Of a stretch of DNA of 64,000 nucleotides, positions 60,101 to 64,000 are shown in pieces. Made by a program: the position numbers and the translations under genes. The notes beneath the pieces are model-generated. The model made no database searches, was not told where the DNA came from, and saw nothing but the letters and a program-made list of their open reading frames with translations. The DNA comes from Hemibagrus wyckioides (taxonomy: Eukaryota > Chordata > Actinopteri > Siluriformes > Bagridae), in NCBI RefSeq assembly GCF_019097595.1, contig NC_080723.1, positions 10,595,011-10,659,010 on the forward strand, given 5' to 3'. Each line of letters opens with the position of its first letter. Position 1 is the stretch's first letter.

Positions 60101-63100
60101 TGTATGTGAAGGTTAACTGAAAGTCTTATTAATCTCTGTGACAATGTTTTATGTAGACCTACATCAAAAGTATGGATAAGGACTTTGTGGCAGCCACCAT
60201 CCAGGCCATTGGCCGCTGTGCCACCAACATCGGGGAGGTGAGAGACACCTGCCTTAATGGTCTTGTCCAACTCCTCTCAAACAGAGATGGTGAGTGAAAT
60301 ATTGCATGTTTTACCAAATTTAATGAATCCATACAAATGTTTGGCTGAAGATAATGTGAACAAACACTTGCAAAAATCCATTACTGGATCATCTCGGTAG
60401 CTTTTTTAAGGGTTTACTTCTTACATGCAAATGCAAATTTGGATTAAAAAAAACATGTGGAAAGAACTACAGAGATGCTTGTAATATAATTCTAGTGCTG
60501 ATATCAGCATGTGTGCACTGAGACAAATGTTTTTTTGTGCCTGCTGCAGAACTGGTAGTAGCAGAGTCAGTGGTGGTGATTAAGAAGCTTCTGCAGATGC
60601 AGCCTGAGCAGCATAGCGACATCATCAAACATATGGCCAAGCTCACAGACAACATACAGGTGGAGATCTAATCTGTTTTGGAAATGTCGAGTGTCATTCA
60701 ATTACAAGTAGAATAAGCTTGTTACCTTCATAATTATATAAATATTATATAAACTGGATCCAGCTCAGGAACATAACCAGCGCTCTTCTTTTTTTTAAGG
60801 TCCCAATGGCAAGAGCGAGTATCCTGTGGCTGATTGGTGAATACTGTGAGCATGTTCCTAAAATCGCCCCTGATGTCCTAAGGAAGATGGCCAAAAGTTT
60901 CACCAACGAGGAGGACATTGTCAAGTTGCAAATCATCAATCTGGCTGCCAAACTCTACCTGACCAACTCCAAACAGGTGTCTAATGCATATTTTACTAAA
61001 ATGTGGCTCTGTATTTGCTGTGTGTTCATCAGACTGTGTGAAATGATGCTGGAGAACTTTAATAAAAGGTGCGTTGGTGCTGTCCATGGTGCTGAAATGT
61101 AGTTGTCCACAGAATAGATTAGCTCAGTGGTTCTTAACCTTTTTGCGAGTTCAACCCACTTTTAAAAATGTTTACCCACTTTGATCTAATATAAAAACTA
61201 CTTCAATGTTTTGGACTACACATTTAGTGGAATGGTTAGGTTTAGATAACACCTCTGGGTGATAGGTTTAGGATGTGAGGTGGTTTAATCATGGCTGGGT
61301 AGGACTGAGGAAAAGATGCAGATCTTCAACCATGAGTCTGGCTCTATACTTTTTGACATGAAATCGCTCCATGTTTAATCAGCAATCCATCTATGATGAT
61401 TATAAACCACAAAATGCCAAGCCCATACGACAATCCGCAGTTAATTAGTAATATCATGACACCATCAGTAGATGGTGTCATTAGGTGCCCCTCTGCCACT
61501 ATCTTGTAACCCATGAGGAGTCATGACCCCAAGGTTAAGAACCACTGGCTTAGATCAGGGATTTAAAAACTCTGAGTCGATTTTGGTGTTTGGACCCCTA
61601 AATATACTTTTCACAATTTTAACAATCATTTATTTATTTTTAATGGACCTCTGGCTATGCTTCATGGACCCTACTTTGAGAGCCACTGGCTTAGACCTCC
61701 AGACAGTTGTATAGCTAGTAGATAGTGTAACATCACCAAGATGGCATCTCCATTTGAAGAAAATGGATTCTCAGATGCAAAACATATGTAACACATTGGT
61801 CATTAAACTATGTCTAGTTGTTCTAGAGAGTTTCTACAGTAGTGCCCCGTCTTACGTCGCTCGTCCTTAAATATTAAATTGAAAAATTAAATCCAATTTA
61901 TGGCGCTTTACACAACCTTACACCAGTCCCTCCGTCGCATAGTAACAATGAAAAATGGCTAATAAAGCCAAACTAAACAAAATTCTTTTTTATAAAATAA
62001 GAAAATCCATATATTCATTCATGTGTCATTATAGGGAACATATACAACACTTTGTAGGGGCATTTCCGACTTACGGCGAAAATCGACTTACGTCGTGTCT
62101 CTTGGAACCAATTAGCAATGAAGGGCGGGGTATGACTGTAATGCAAAATCATTGGGGAGATTATTTTTAGACAAAAACAAAATACTTGTGAGTCATTGTT
62201 CAAGCAAAACTAAGACAGTGTGGCACACACACACACACATACACACACACACTGTCTATGCTGTCTCACCCCCAGTCTTTTCTTCTCTTAACATTTAGAC
62301 CAAGCTCCTTACACAGTATGTGCTCAACTTGGCAAAGTATGACCAGAACTATGACATCAGAGACCGCGCACGATTCATCCGTCAGCTCATCGTCCCCACG
62401 GATAAGAGTGGAGCCTTGAGTAAATACGCCAAGAAGCTTTTTCTTGCCCTTAAACCTGCACCTGTACTGGAGTCTCCATTTAAAGGTGAACTAACAATTC
62501 TCATTCTGTTTTTTGTTTAAAATAAAAGGGGAAGTTCACCTTGTATGAGCAGATCTAAATATTTATTCACTGATTTCTAGACTCCTTTGAATAGTTGTTA
62601 ATTGTTATGTTAATTGATTAAATACCTTTTTTTTATATAATTTGTAAATGAAACAAAAACATTCCCAATACACACACACTTACTGGACTGCAAAATCCTA
62701 TTAAACACATTGTACAAATGCTCTGATACCAATAGCGATTCCAAAGGTTTCACTTGTTGCTGTTTCTGAGTGAGATAACCAGCTACTGCGTCCAACCATT
62801 CAAAAACTAGTCCCGCCTCCATCAAACTCCAAACGACAAACCAGAAAGATGATCATGAGAATAGATCATGACATATACATTGACCATAATGAATAAAACG
62901 AAAGAAGTCTTTGTTGTTGGGTTTTTTTTTGTTTTTGTTTTTACTGTTTTGTCTTTACAAATGATGTTTTGAGGCTTAGACTTAAAAATCTTAAAAATGT
63001 ATGTATTGACATAAAAACAGTTTGAGGTGAATAGAAATCACCAAATAAATATTTAGAACTGCATAAAGGTGAAATAAAGTAAACTTCTCCTTTAAGACTG

Positions 63101-63354
63101 AATCGATTATTTTGTTGAAAACTGTCATTTTGCAATGAAACTGAAAACAGAAGAGAGTATGTAGGTTTTACTGTTATTTTTGCTGACTCCTGCAGAGAGC
63201 CAATTTTTTGTCTGTGTGTTTTATTGCATAAACAGACAGAGACCATTTCCAGCTCGGCTCGTTGTCTCACCTGCTGAATACCAAAGCAGGCGGCTACCAG
63301 GAGCTGCCCGACTGGCCCGAATCAGCACCTGACCCCTCCGTGCGCAACGTGGAG
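29826..63354 (+). CDS. ap3b2: ap3b2, AP-3 complex subunit beta-2 (17 coding exons, 3' part beyond window)
   Basis: The joined exons give about 655 residues of a family protein near 1,080 long. Beta-3B is the neuron-enriched large subunit of the AP-3 adaptor. With delta, mu-3 and sigma-3 it sorts cargo from endosomes to synaptic vesicles and lysosome-related organelles; human AP3B2 loss causes an early epileptic encephalopathy. Visible here: a short N-terminal tail ending [10 protein letters not shown]; the adaptin N-terminal helical trunk from about residue 39, with [41 protein letters not shown] and LTNSKQTKLLTQY; and an acidic/Ala insert [15 protein letters not shown] near residues 272-286. 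The N-terminus, [10 protein letters not shown] and [10 protein letters not shown] favour beta-2 over the ubiquitous beta-1. All exon phases join cleanly. The hinge and ear lie beyond 64000. Neighbour rbpms2 is 5 kb upstream on the same strand. Confidence 0.96.
30315..30348. repeat. (GT)n-(GA)n microsatellite
   Basis: A second GT-to-GA compound run, 380 bp into intron 1, similar in design to the one in the ap3b2 leader. Confidence 0.9.
30941..31015. repeat. Polypurine AAT/AAG/CAG tract
   Basis: Purine-rich trinucleotide runs of AATAAT, AAGAAG and AGCAGCAG over about 75 bp. Confidence 0.85.
31195..31425 (-). repeat. SINE-like copy (family A) split by a tandem array
   Basis: Same words as the copy at 58425-58597 (CATTTGGCAGACACCC, AACTGAGCAATTTAG, GCAGCTTGGTGG, GATTCAAACTCACAACC). 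About 80 bp of repeated GATATAGATATA/TATCTA sequence at 31220-31300 interrupts it near the tail. Confidence 0.65.
32072..32152. repeat. (AT)n microsatellite, about 80 bp
   Basis: Pure TA repeat of about 40 units, able to extrude as a cruciform. Confidence 0.97.
32530..32628. repeat. TCTG / CCATCCTTCCAC short tandem array
   Basis: A run of TGTC/TATC units passes into CATCCTTCCACC and CCATCCAT units. Confidence 0.85.
32760..33720. other. Unassigned stretch of intron 1
   Basis: GC content is more even than in its surroundings and there are several medium-length but interrupted frames, which could reflect a very old, decayed coding-derived repeat. I recognised no protein motif. Confidence 0.25.
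34824..34898. repeat. (GT)n microsatellite with GCGTGC interruptions
   Basis: About 75 bp of alternating purine-pyrimidine sequence. Confidence 0.9.
35740..35910. repeat. Polypurine GA-rich region
   Basis: About 170 bp, almost all A and G on the + strand, with several GAGAGA runs and GGGAGG words. It lies just upstream of the candidate exon leader. Confidence 0.8.
35940..36489 (+). promoter_or_regulatory. Candidate promoter/5' leader of the intronic exon
   Basis: A GC-box-like GGGGCGGAGG at about 35964 and raised GC precede the exon. A CAG/CCG triplet run sits at 36157-36186. An in-frame TGA at 36454-36456 lies 36 bases before the ATG, so the frame opens within this exon. The start of transcription is unknown. 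Confidence 0.35.
36490..36770 (+). CDS. Unidentified coding-like exon inside ap3b2 intron 1
   Basis: I do not recognise this protein. The frame gives 93 codons plus two bases: an N-terminus with [20 protein letters not shown] (hydrophobic, probably helical), a middle with [20 protein letters not shown], then a run of seven glycines. Codon choice looks coding (CTG, GTG, CAG, AAG, GCC favoured), unlike the surrounding intron. A stop precedes it at 36454 and a good donor CTGCG|GTAAGG follows. The ATG at 36490 has a weak context (C at -3); the one at 36496 is better (A at -3). Splice phase 2 matches ap3b2 exon 1, so joining to exon 2 would keep the adaptin frame and replace the normal 38-residue N-terminus. 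Alternatively it starts a nested gene whose other exons I could not find. Confidence 0.5.
39846..39891. repeat. (TC)n microsatellite
   Basis: Uninterrupted TC run of about 46 bp. Confidence 0.97.
40258..40505 (+). repeat. Interspersed repeat family C copy
   Basis: Ordered words: CATCATGAGGAACCTGGAG, ACCCCAGGGGACTC, CAACACAAGGCACAATCACA, TTTGGACTGGGGAGGAAAC, GAGGAAACCCC, AACATGCAAATTCC and CCCCGGAGGTGTG. This matches, from memory, a very abundant teleost repeat. Confidence 0.6.
42240..43248 (+). mobile_element. Degenerate Tc1-like element 1
   Basis: A 17-bp inverted repeat TCAAAAGTAATTGGACA at 42271-42287 is perfectly matched at 43136-43152. The right end reads CTGTCCAAACACTTATGGAC, a familiar fish Tc1 terminus. 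Nucleotide words such as ACATCTAGCCAAGTCAAGAG, and a remnant frame at 42881-43105 containing [14 protein letters not shown] and [12 protein letters not shown], resemble the C-terminal part of a Tc1 transposase. The copy is shorter than full length, so internal sequence is missing. The left terminus is not clear. Confidence 0.7.
43741..44930 (-). mobile_element. Tc1-like element 2, internally deleted
   Basis: The left end CACTGCTCAAAAAAAATAAA and the right end, read on the minus strand as CTGCTCAAAAAAATTAAA, form terminal inverted repeats. Both are flanked by TA (43739-43740 and 44931-44932), the Tc1/mariner target duplication. It is about 1.19 kb, against about 1.6 kb for full elements of this type, and it lacks the region for the N-terminal DNA-binding part of the transposase. 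Confidence 0.9.
43970..44735 (-). pseudogene. Tc1-like transposase remnant
   Basis: Two frames in the same phase carry the DDE catalytic region. 44474-44707 has LLFTDESRF (first Asp). 43970-44419 has [13 protein letters not shown] (second Asp) and [16 protein letters not shown] (Glu as third acid). They are separated by a TGA at 44474-44476 where the family usually has arginine, as expected from CpG decay. A small indel disrupts the frame upstream of about 44725, and the N-terminal helix-turn-helix portion is deleted. It cannot encode an active enzyme. Confidence 0.88.
44983..45016. repeat. (TC)n microsatellite
   Basis: TC run of about 34 bp, 50 bp beyond Tc1-like element 2. Confidence 0.95.
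47304..47327. repeat. (TC)n microsatellite
   Basis: TC run of 24 bp within a pyrimidine-rich stretch from about 47230. Confidence 0.9.
47560..47715 (+). repeat. tRNA-derived SINE-like copy (family A)
   Basis: The best-preserved tRNA-like head in the window: A-box GTAGCTCAGTGGTTAAG, B-box-like AAATTCAAATCCC, then GCCACTGCTGGGCCCCTG and the L2-type tail TCTGGATAAACACGTCTGCC. It is a SINE relic, not a tRNA gene. Confidence 0.75.
48790..49503 (-). mobile_element. Degenerate Tc1-like element 3, next to ap3b2 exon 2
   Basis: The right end TTTTAATGTTATGGCTGATC and left-end words TAGCCATAACTTTACTTG are inverted copies of a common fish Tc1 terminus. Between them, ordered words such as GTGGTATCTGGCACCAAGA, CAAAGTAACATCCACATGAA, ACTGACCACTGCATACCAGG and TCTGACCCAGTCATCTAGAC match that family in antisense, with large internal deletions. 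No open frame remains. Confidence 0.75.
49537..49612 (+). CDS. ap3b2: ap3b2 coding exon 2
   Basis: One base plus 25 codons: [25 protein letters not shown]. Acceptor GTTTTCAG, donor GCA|GTGAGT. Confidence 0.96.
49613..52518 (+). other. ap3b2 intron 2
   Basis: 2.9 kb with a GT microsatellite near 51636-51659 and a long CT/CTGT tract at 52100-52212. No exon or complete element is recognised. Confidence 0.8.
52100..52212. repeat. (CT)n/(CTGT)n pyrimidine tract
   Basis: About 110 bp of CT units interrupted by GTCTGT words. It explains the Arg/Glu/Asp-rich antisense frames. Confidence 0.95.
52519..52593 (+). CDS. ap3b2: ap3b2 coding exon 3
   Basis: Twenty-five codons, [18 protein letters not shown] to CKNIE. 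Acceptor TGCTGCAG, donor GAG|GTGAGT, phase 0. Confidence 0.96.
52594..53924 (+). other. ap3b2 intron 3
   Basis: 1.33 kb. The purine-rich 52840-53060 part looks repetitive but I could not assign it. Nothing else is recognised. Confidence 0.75.
53925..54020 (+). CDS. ap3b2: ap3b2 coding exon 4
   Basis: Thirty-two codons including [14 protein letters not shown], the most conserved trunk segment. The donor is AAG|GTTTGC, weaker than consensus. Confidence 0.96.
54021..55153 (+). other. ap3b2 intron 4
   Basis: 1.13 kb; contains the SINE-like copy at 54505-54750 and otherwise unremarkable sequence. Confidence 0.8.
54505..54750 (+). repeat. tRNA-derived SINE-like copy (family B)
   Basis: Head words AGTTAAGGCTCTGGGTTG and GGTTTAAGCCCTAGCAC (B-box-like), body CTACTGTTGGGCCCTTAAGC and AAGGCCCTTAACCC, then GGCTGACCCTGCACTCTGAC and a 3' end running into AATAAAGGCTTCTTCTTCTT. 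The related copy at 5215-5405 is more decayed. Confidence 0.7.
55154..55314 (+). CDS. ap3b2: ap3b2 coding exon 5
   Basis: Fifty-three codons plus [48 protein letters not shown]. Acceptor TTCCTGCAG, donor AG|GTATGA, phase 2. It has SSIRVTIIV where human has proline for the threonine. Confidence 0.96.
55761..56630 (-). mobile_element. Probable solo LTR
   Basis: The ends are TGTTACGA and TCGTAACA, an 8-bp perfect inverted pair with the TG...CA termini of LTRs. The flanks share CTGT (55757-55760 and 56631-56634), a plausible 4-bp target duplication. Read on the minus strand there is an AATAAA about 125 bases before the end, as in an R region. No internal gag/pol is present. Family not determined; a Gypsy-type element is possible. 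Confidence 0.6.
56695..56830 (-). repeat. Interspersed repeat family C fragment
   Basis: Words GTTCTCCCCGTGCTTC, GGGGTTTCCTCAGGATA, CGGTTTCCTCC and CATCTCTAAATT in order, the reverse orientation of the copy at 40258-40505. Confidence 0.55.
57112..57154. repeat. (CT)n microsatellite forming the exon 6 acceptor tract
   Basis: About 40 bp of pure TC repeat ends directly at ACAG, the acceptor of ap3b2 exon 6, so it serves as the polypyrimidine tract. Confidence 0.95.
57157..57223 (+). CDS. ap3b2: ap3b2 coding exon 6
   Basis: One base plus 22 codons, [20 protein letters not shown]. Donor ACT|GTAAGA. Confidence 0.96.
57313..57495 (+). CDS. ap3b2: ap3b2 coding exon 7
   Basis: Sixty-one codons: [54 protein letters not shown]. 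Acceptor GTTTAG, donor AAT|GTAAGT. The intron before it is only 89 bp. Confidence 0.97.
57600..57779 (+). CDS. ap3b2: ap3b2 coding exon 8 (acidic insert)
   Basis: Sixty codons: [15 protein letters not shown], the acidic/Ala insert [18 protein letters not shown], then [16 protein letters not shown]. The insert is the variable solvent-exposed part of the trunk in this family. Donor GCT|GTTAGT. Confidence 0.95.
57780..59082 (+). other. ap3b2 intron 8
   Basis: 1.3 kb; contains a family A SINE-like copy and a CT run (59053-59073) in the acceptor tract. Confidence 0.8.
58425..58597 (-). repeat. tRNA-derived SINE-like copy (family A)
   Basis: TTGGTAGACACCCTTATCC tail, CTTGCTCAGGGGCCCAGCAG body, GAGATTCAAACTCACAACC (B box on the minus strand) and AACCACTAAGCTACC (A box on the minus strand). 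Confidence 0.75.
59083..59180 (+). CDS. ap3b2: ap3b2 coding exon 9
   Basis: Thirty-two codons plus [20 protein letters not shown] and [12 protein letters not shown]. Acceptor TTCCCCCAG preceded by a CT repeat; donor AG|GTCAGT. Confidence 0.96.
59181..59611 (+). other. ap3b2 intron 9
   Basis: 431 bp, nothing recognised. Confidence 0.8.
59612..59666 (+). CDS. ap3b2: ap3b2 coding exon 10
   Basis: One base plus 18 codons, [18 protein letters not shown]. Acceptor CTCTGCAG, donor AGG|GTGAGT. Confidence 0.96.
59837..59908 (+). CDS. ap3b2: ap3b2 coding exon 11
   Basis: Twenty-four codons, [18 protein letters not shown] to KILK. Acceptor ACTGTAG, donor AAG|GTGATT. Confidence 0.96.
60015..60077 (+). 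CDS. ap3b2: ap3b2 coding exon 12
   Basis: Twenty-one codons, [16 protein letters not shown] to REFQ. Acceptor ATCACAG, donor CAG|GTAAGA. The 79-bp intron after it is the shortest in the gene. Confidence 0.96.
60157..60289 (+). CDS. ap3b2: ap3b2 coding exon 13
   Basis: Forty-four codons plus [19 protein letters not shown] and [13 protein letters not shown]. Contains NIGEVRD; human beta-2 has arginine at the glutamate position. The codons GAG GTG AGA make an internal donor-like site. Real donor G|GTGAGT, phase 1. Confidence 0.96.
60550..60659 (+). CDS. ap3b2: ap3b2 coding exon 14
   Basis: Two bases plus 36 codons: [18 protein letters not shown] and [10 protein letters not shown]. Acceptor CTGCTGCAG, donor CAG|GTGGAG. 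Confidence 0.96.
60800..60976 (+). CDS. ap3b2: ap3b2 coding exon 15
   Basis: Fifty-nine codons: [44 protein letters not shown]. Acceptor TTTTTTAAG, donor CAG|GTGTCT. Confidence 0.96.
61125..61547. mobile_element. hAT-type miniature element A
   Basis: The left end CAGTGGTTCTTAACCTT and the right end AAGGTTAAGAACCACTG are perfect 17-bp inverted repeats. Flanks GATTAGCT (61117-61124) and GCTTAGAT (61548-61555) match at 6 of 8 bases, an old 8-bp target duplication as made by hAT transposases. No transposase inside. Confidence 0.8.
61556..61688. mobile_element. hAT-type miniature element B, abutting A
   Basis: The ends CAGGGATTTAAAAACT and TTTGAGAGCCACTG are imperfect inverted repeats related to element A. 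Flanks GCTTAGAT (61548-61555, shared with A) and GCTTAGAC (61689-61696) match at 7 of 8 bases. Confidence 0.7.
61837..62138. mobile_element. pogo/Tigger-like miniature element
   Basis: TA on both sides (61835-61836, 62139-62140). Ends CAGTAGTGCCCCG and, inverted, CAGTCATACCCCG. The internal words CTTACGTCG and GACTTACG recall Tigger termini. 302 bp with no transposase. Confidence 0.65.
62223..62252. repeat. (CA)n microsatellite
   Basis: CA run with one TACA interruption, about 45 bp before the exon 16 acceptor. Confidence 0.92.
62299..62485 (+). CDS. ap3b2: ap3b2 coding exon 16
   Basis: Sixty-two codons plus [51 protein letters not shown]. It closes the adaptin trunk. Acceptor ACATTTAG, donor G|GTGAAC. 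Confidence 0.96.
62486..63235 (+). other. ap3b2 intron 16
   Basis: 750 bp, AT-rich, no recognised element. Confidence 0.8.
63236..63354 (+). CDS. ap3b2: ap3b2 coding exon 17
   Basis: Two bases plus 39 codons: [35 protein letters not shown]. Acceptor ATAAACAG. The donor is placed at GAG|GTGAAG because the family has an exon junction after NVE. The next exon is outside the window. Confidence 0.88.
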
Positions 63355-64000
63355 GTGAAGGATTCTGTGCGTGCAGGGGGAACAGTTACTCCCAGAGGCA
63401 GGGCTTCAGGGCTCAGGCCTGTGGGAACTGCTCCTCCACCCCACCAGAGGGAGCCCCAACATGCAGGATGCGTCAAAAAAAAAAAAAAAAAGCTTATCCT
63501 CTCCAACCAAAATCGGCTTCTCCCACAGCCATGTTTTATATCTCTCCTCGCTCATCAGCATAACTCCATCCTCATCATGCATTGTCATTCCAGTTGGCTC
63601 TCGGCTAGCCAGCTAGCTCATTGTAAGATGGTGACGAAGGATATTTCCAGTTCACTTTAGGAAGTAGGAGTGTTATGCTTTTGAGAGTTGAGAAATCAAA
63701 TCAGAATCGAGAGTTTATAATTATATTTATGTTTGTAGTGTTTAATATTATACCTGTGGGATCTTTAAATCCATACCATCCACACCAGACCTCTGTTGGG
63801 CTTTCTGGAAGAGCAGTGCCCACAGAGACCTCCACCCACAGTCATAAAGTCTGCACTCCACACACTGACTGAAGCCACCTCAACTCACAACATCACACAC
63901 TCAACACTTCCTCCATTATGCATTTGGTCTCTGAAAATTTCTTAGTAACTCAACGGAGAAGGCTTTGCTGTCTTTAGTGGTCGGGTTTAGGTTTGCTTCG
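63355..64000 (+). other. Start of ap3b2 intron 17
   Basis: A GC-rich 120-base stretch ends in a run of about 16 A near 63476-63491, after which AT-rich sequence resumes. The frame of exon 17 stays open into it until 63660, but the extension matches nothing I know in AP-3 beta. Confidence 0.6.

Larger units (their letters stand above)
60977..62298 (+). other. ap3b2 intron 15, a nest of miniature elements
   Basis: 1.32 kb. Three miniature elements at 61125-61547, 61556-61688 and 61837-62138 make up about two thirds of it. A CA microsatellite lies at 62223-62252 just before the acceptor. Confidence 0.85.

Noticed and set aside
29826..63354. ap3b1 rather than ap3b2
   Set aside because: The N-terminus ([16 protein letters not shown]) and the [10 protein letters not shown] segment match beta-2. 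Beta-1 differs at these places.
63262..63660. 132-codon frame as a separate gene
   Set aside because: It is exon 17 of ap3b2 plus intron read-through.

Overview
The window is vertebrate DNA, almost certainly from a ray-finned fish. The two genes are split into short exons with GT/AG introns, and both encode clear vertebrate orthologues. The non-coding part is rich in dinucleotide microsatellites, Tc1-like transposon remnants, tRNA-derived SINE-like copies, hAT-type and pogo/Tigger-like miniature elements, and one probable solo LTR, a mix typical of teleosts. I cannot name the species.

Layout, all genes on the + strand. Positions 1-15.9 kb are gene-poor upstream DNA with microsatellites and old repeats. 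Positions 16.47-24.74 kb hold a complete coding set for rbpms2 (RNA-binding protein, mRNA processing factor 2): seven coding exons, 199 codons, and probably one extra 3' UTR exon ending near 25.88 kb. Positions 25.9-29.8 kb are the spacer, with two CTCF-like motifs, a perfect 18-bp hairpin, a 178-bp compound microsatellite and a perfect GTCACGTGAC box just upstream of the next gene. Positions 29.83 kb to the right edge hold the first 17 coding exons of ap3b2 (neuronal AP-3 adaptor beta subunit), about 655 residues covering the N-terminal trunk. The hinge and ear lie outside the window.

The first ap3b2 intron is 19.6 kb. It contains three different Tc1-like remnants, and one of them ends only about 33 bp before exon 2. 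It also contains an unannotated coding-like exon at 36490-36770 with an upstream in-frame stop, a good splice donor and the same splice phase as ap3b2 exon 1. This is the most interesting item here: it may be an alternative first exon of ap3b2 or the first exon of an unidentified nested gene. Intron 15 carries two hAT-type miniature elements side by side sharing target duplications, followed by a pogo/Tigger-like one.

The two genes are not known to act together. Rbpms2 is an RRM protein of smooth muscle, retinal ganglion cells and oocytes. Beta-3B is a coat subunit of neuronal vesicle traffic. Both human orthologues are on chromosome 15 but far apart, so their direct adjacency here is a synteny point.
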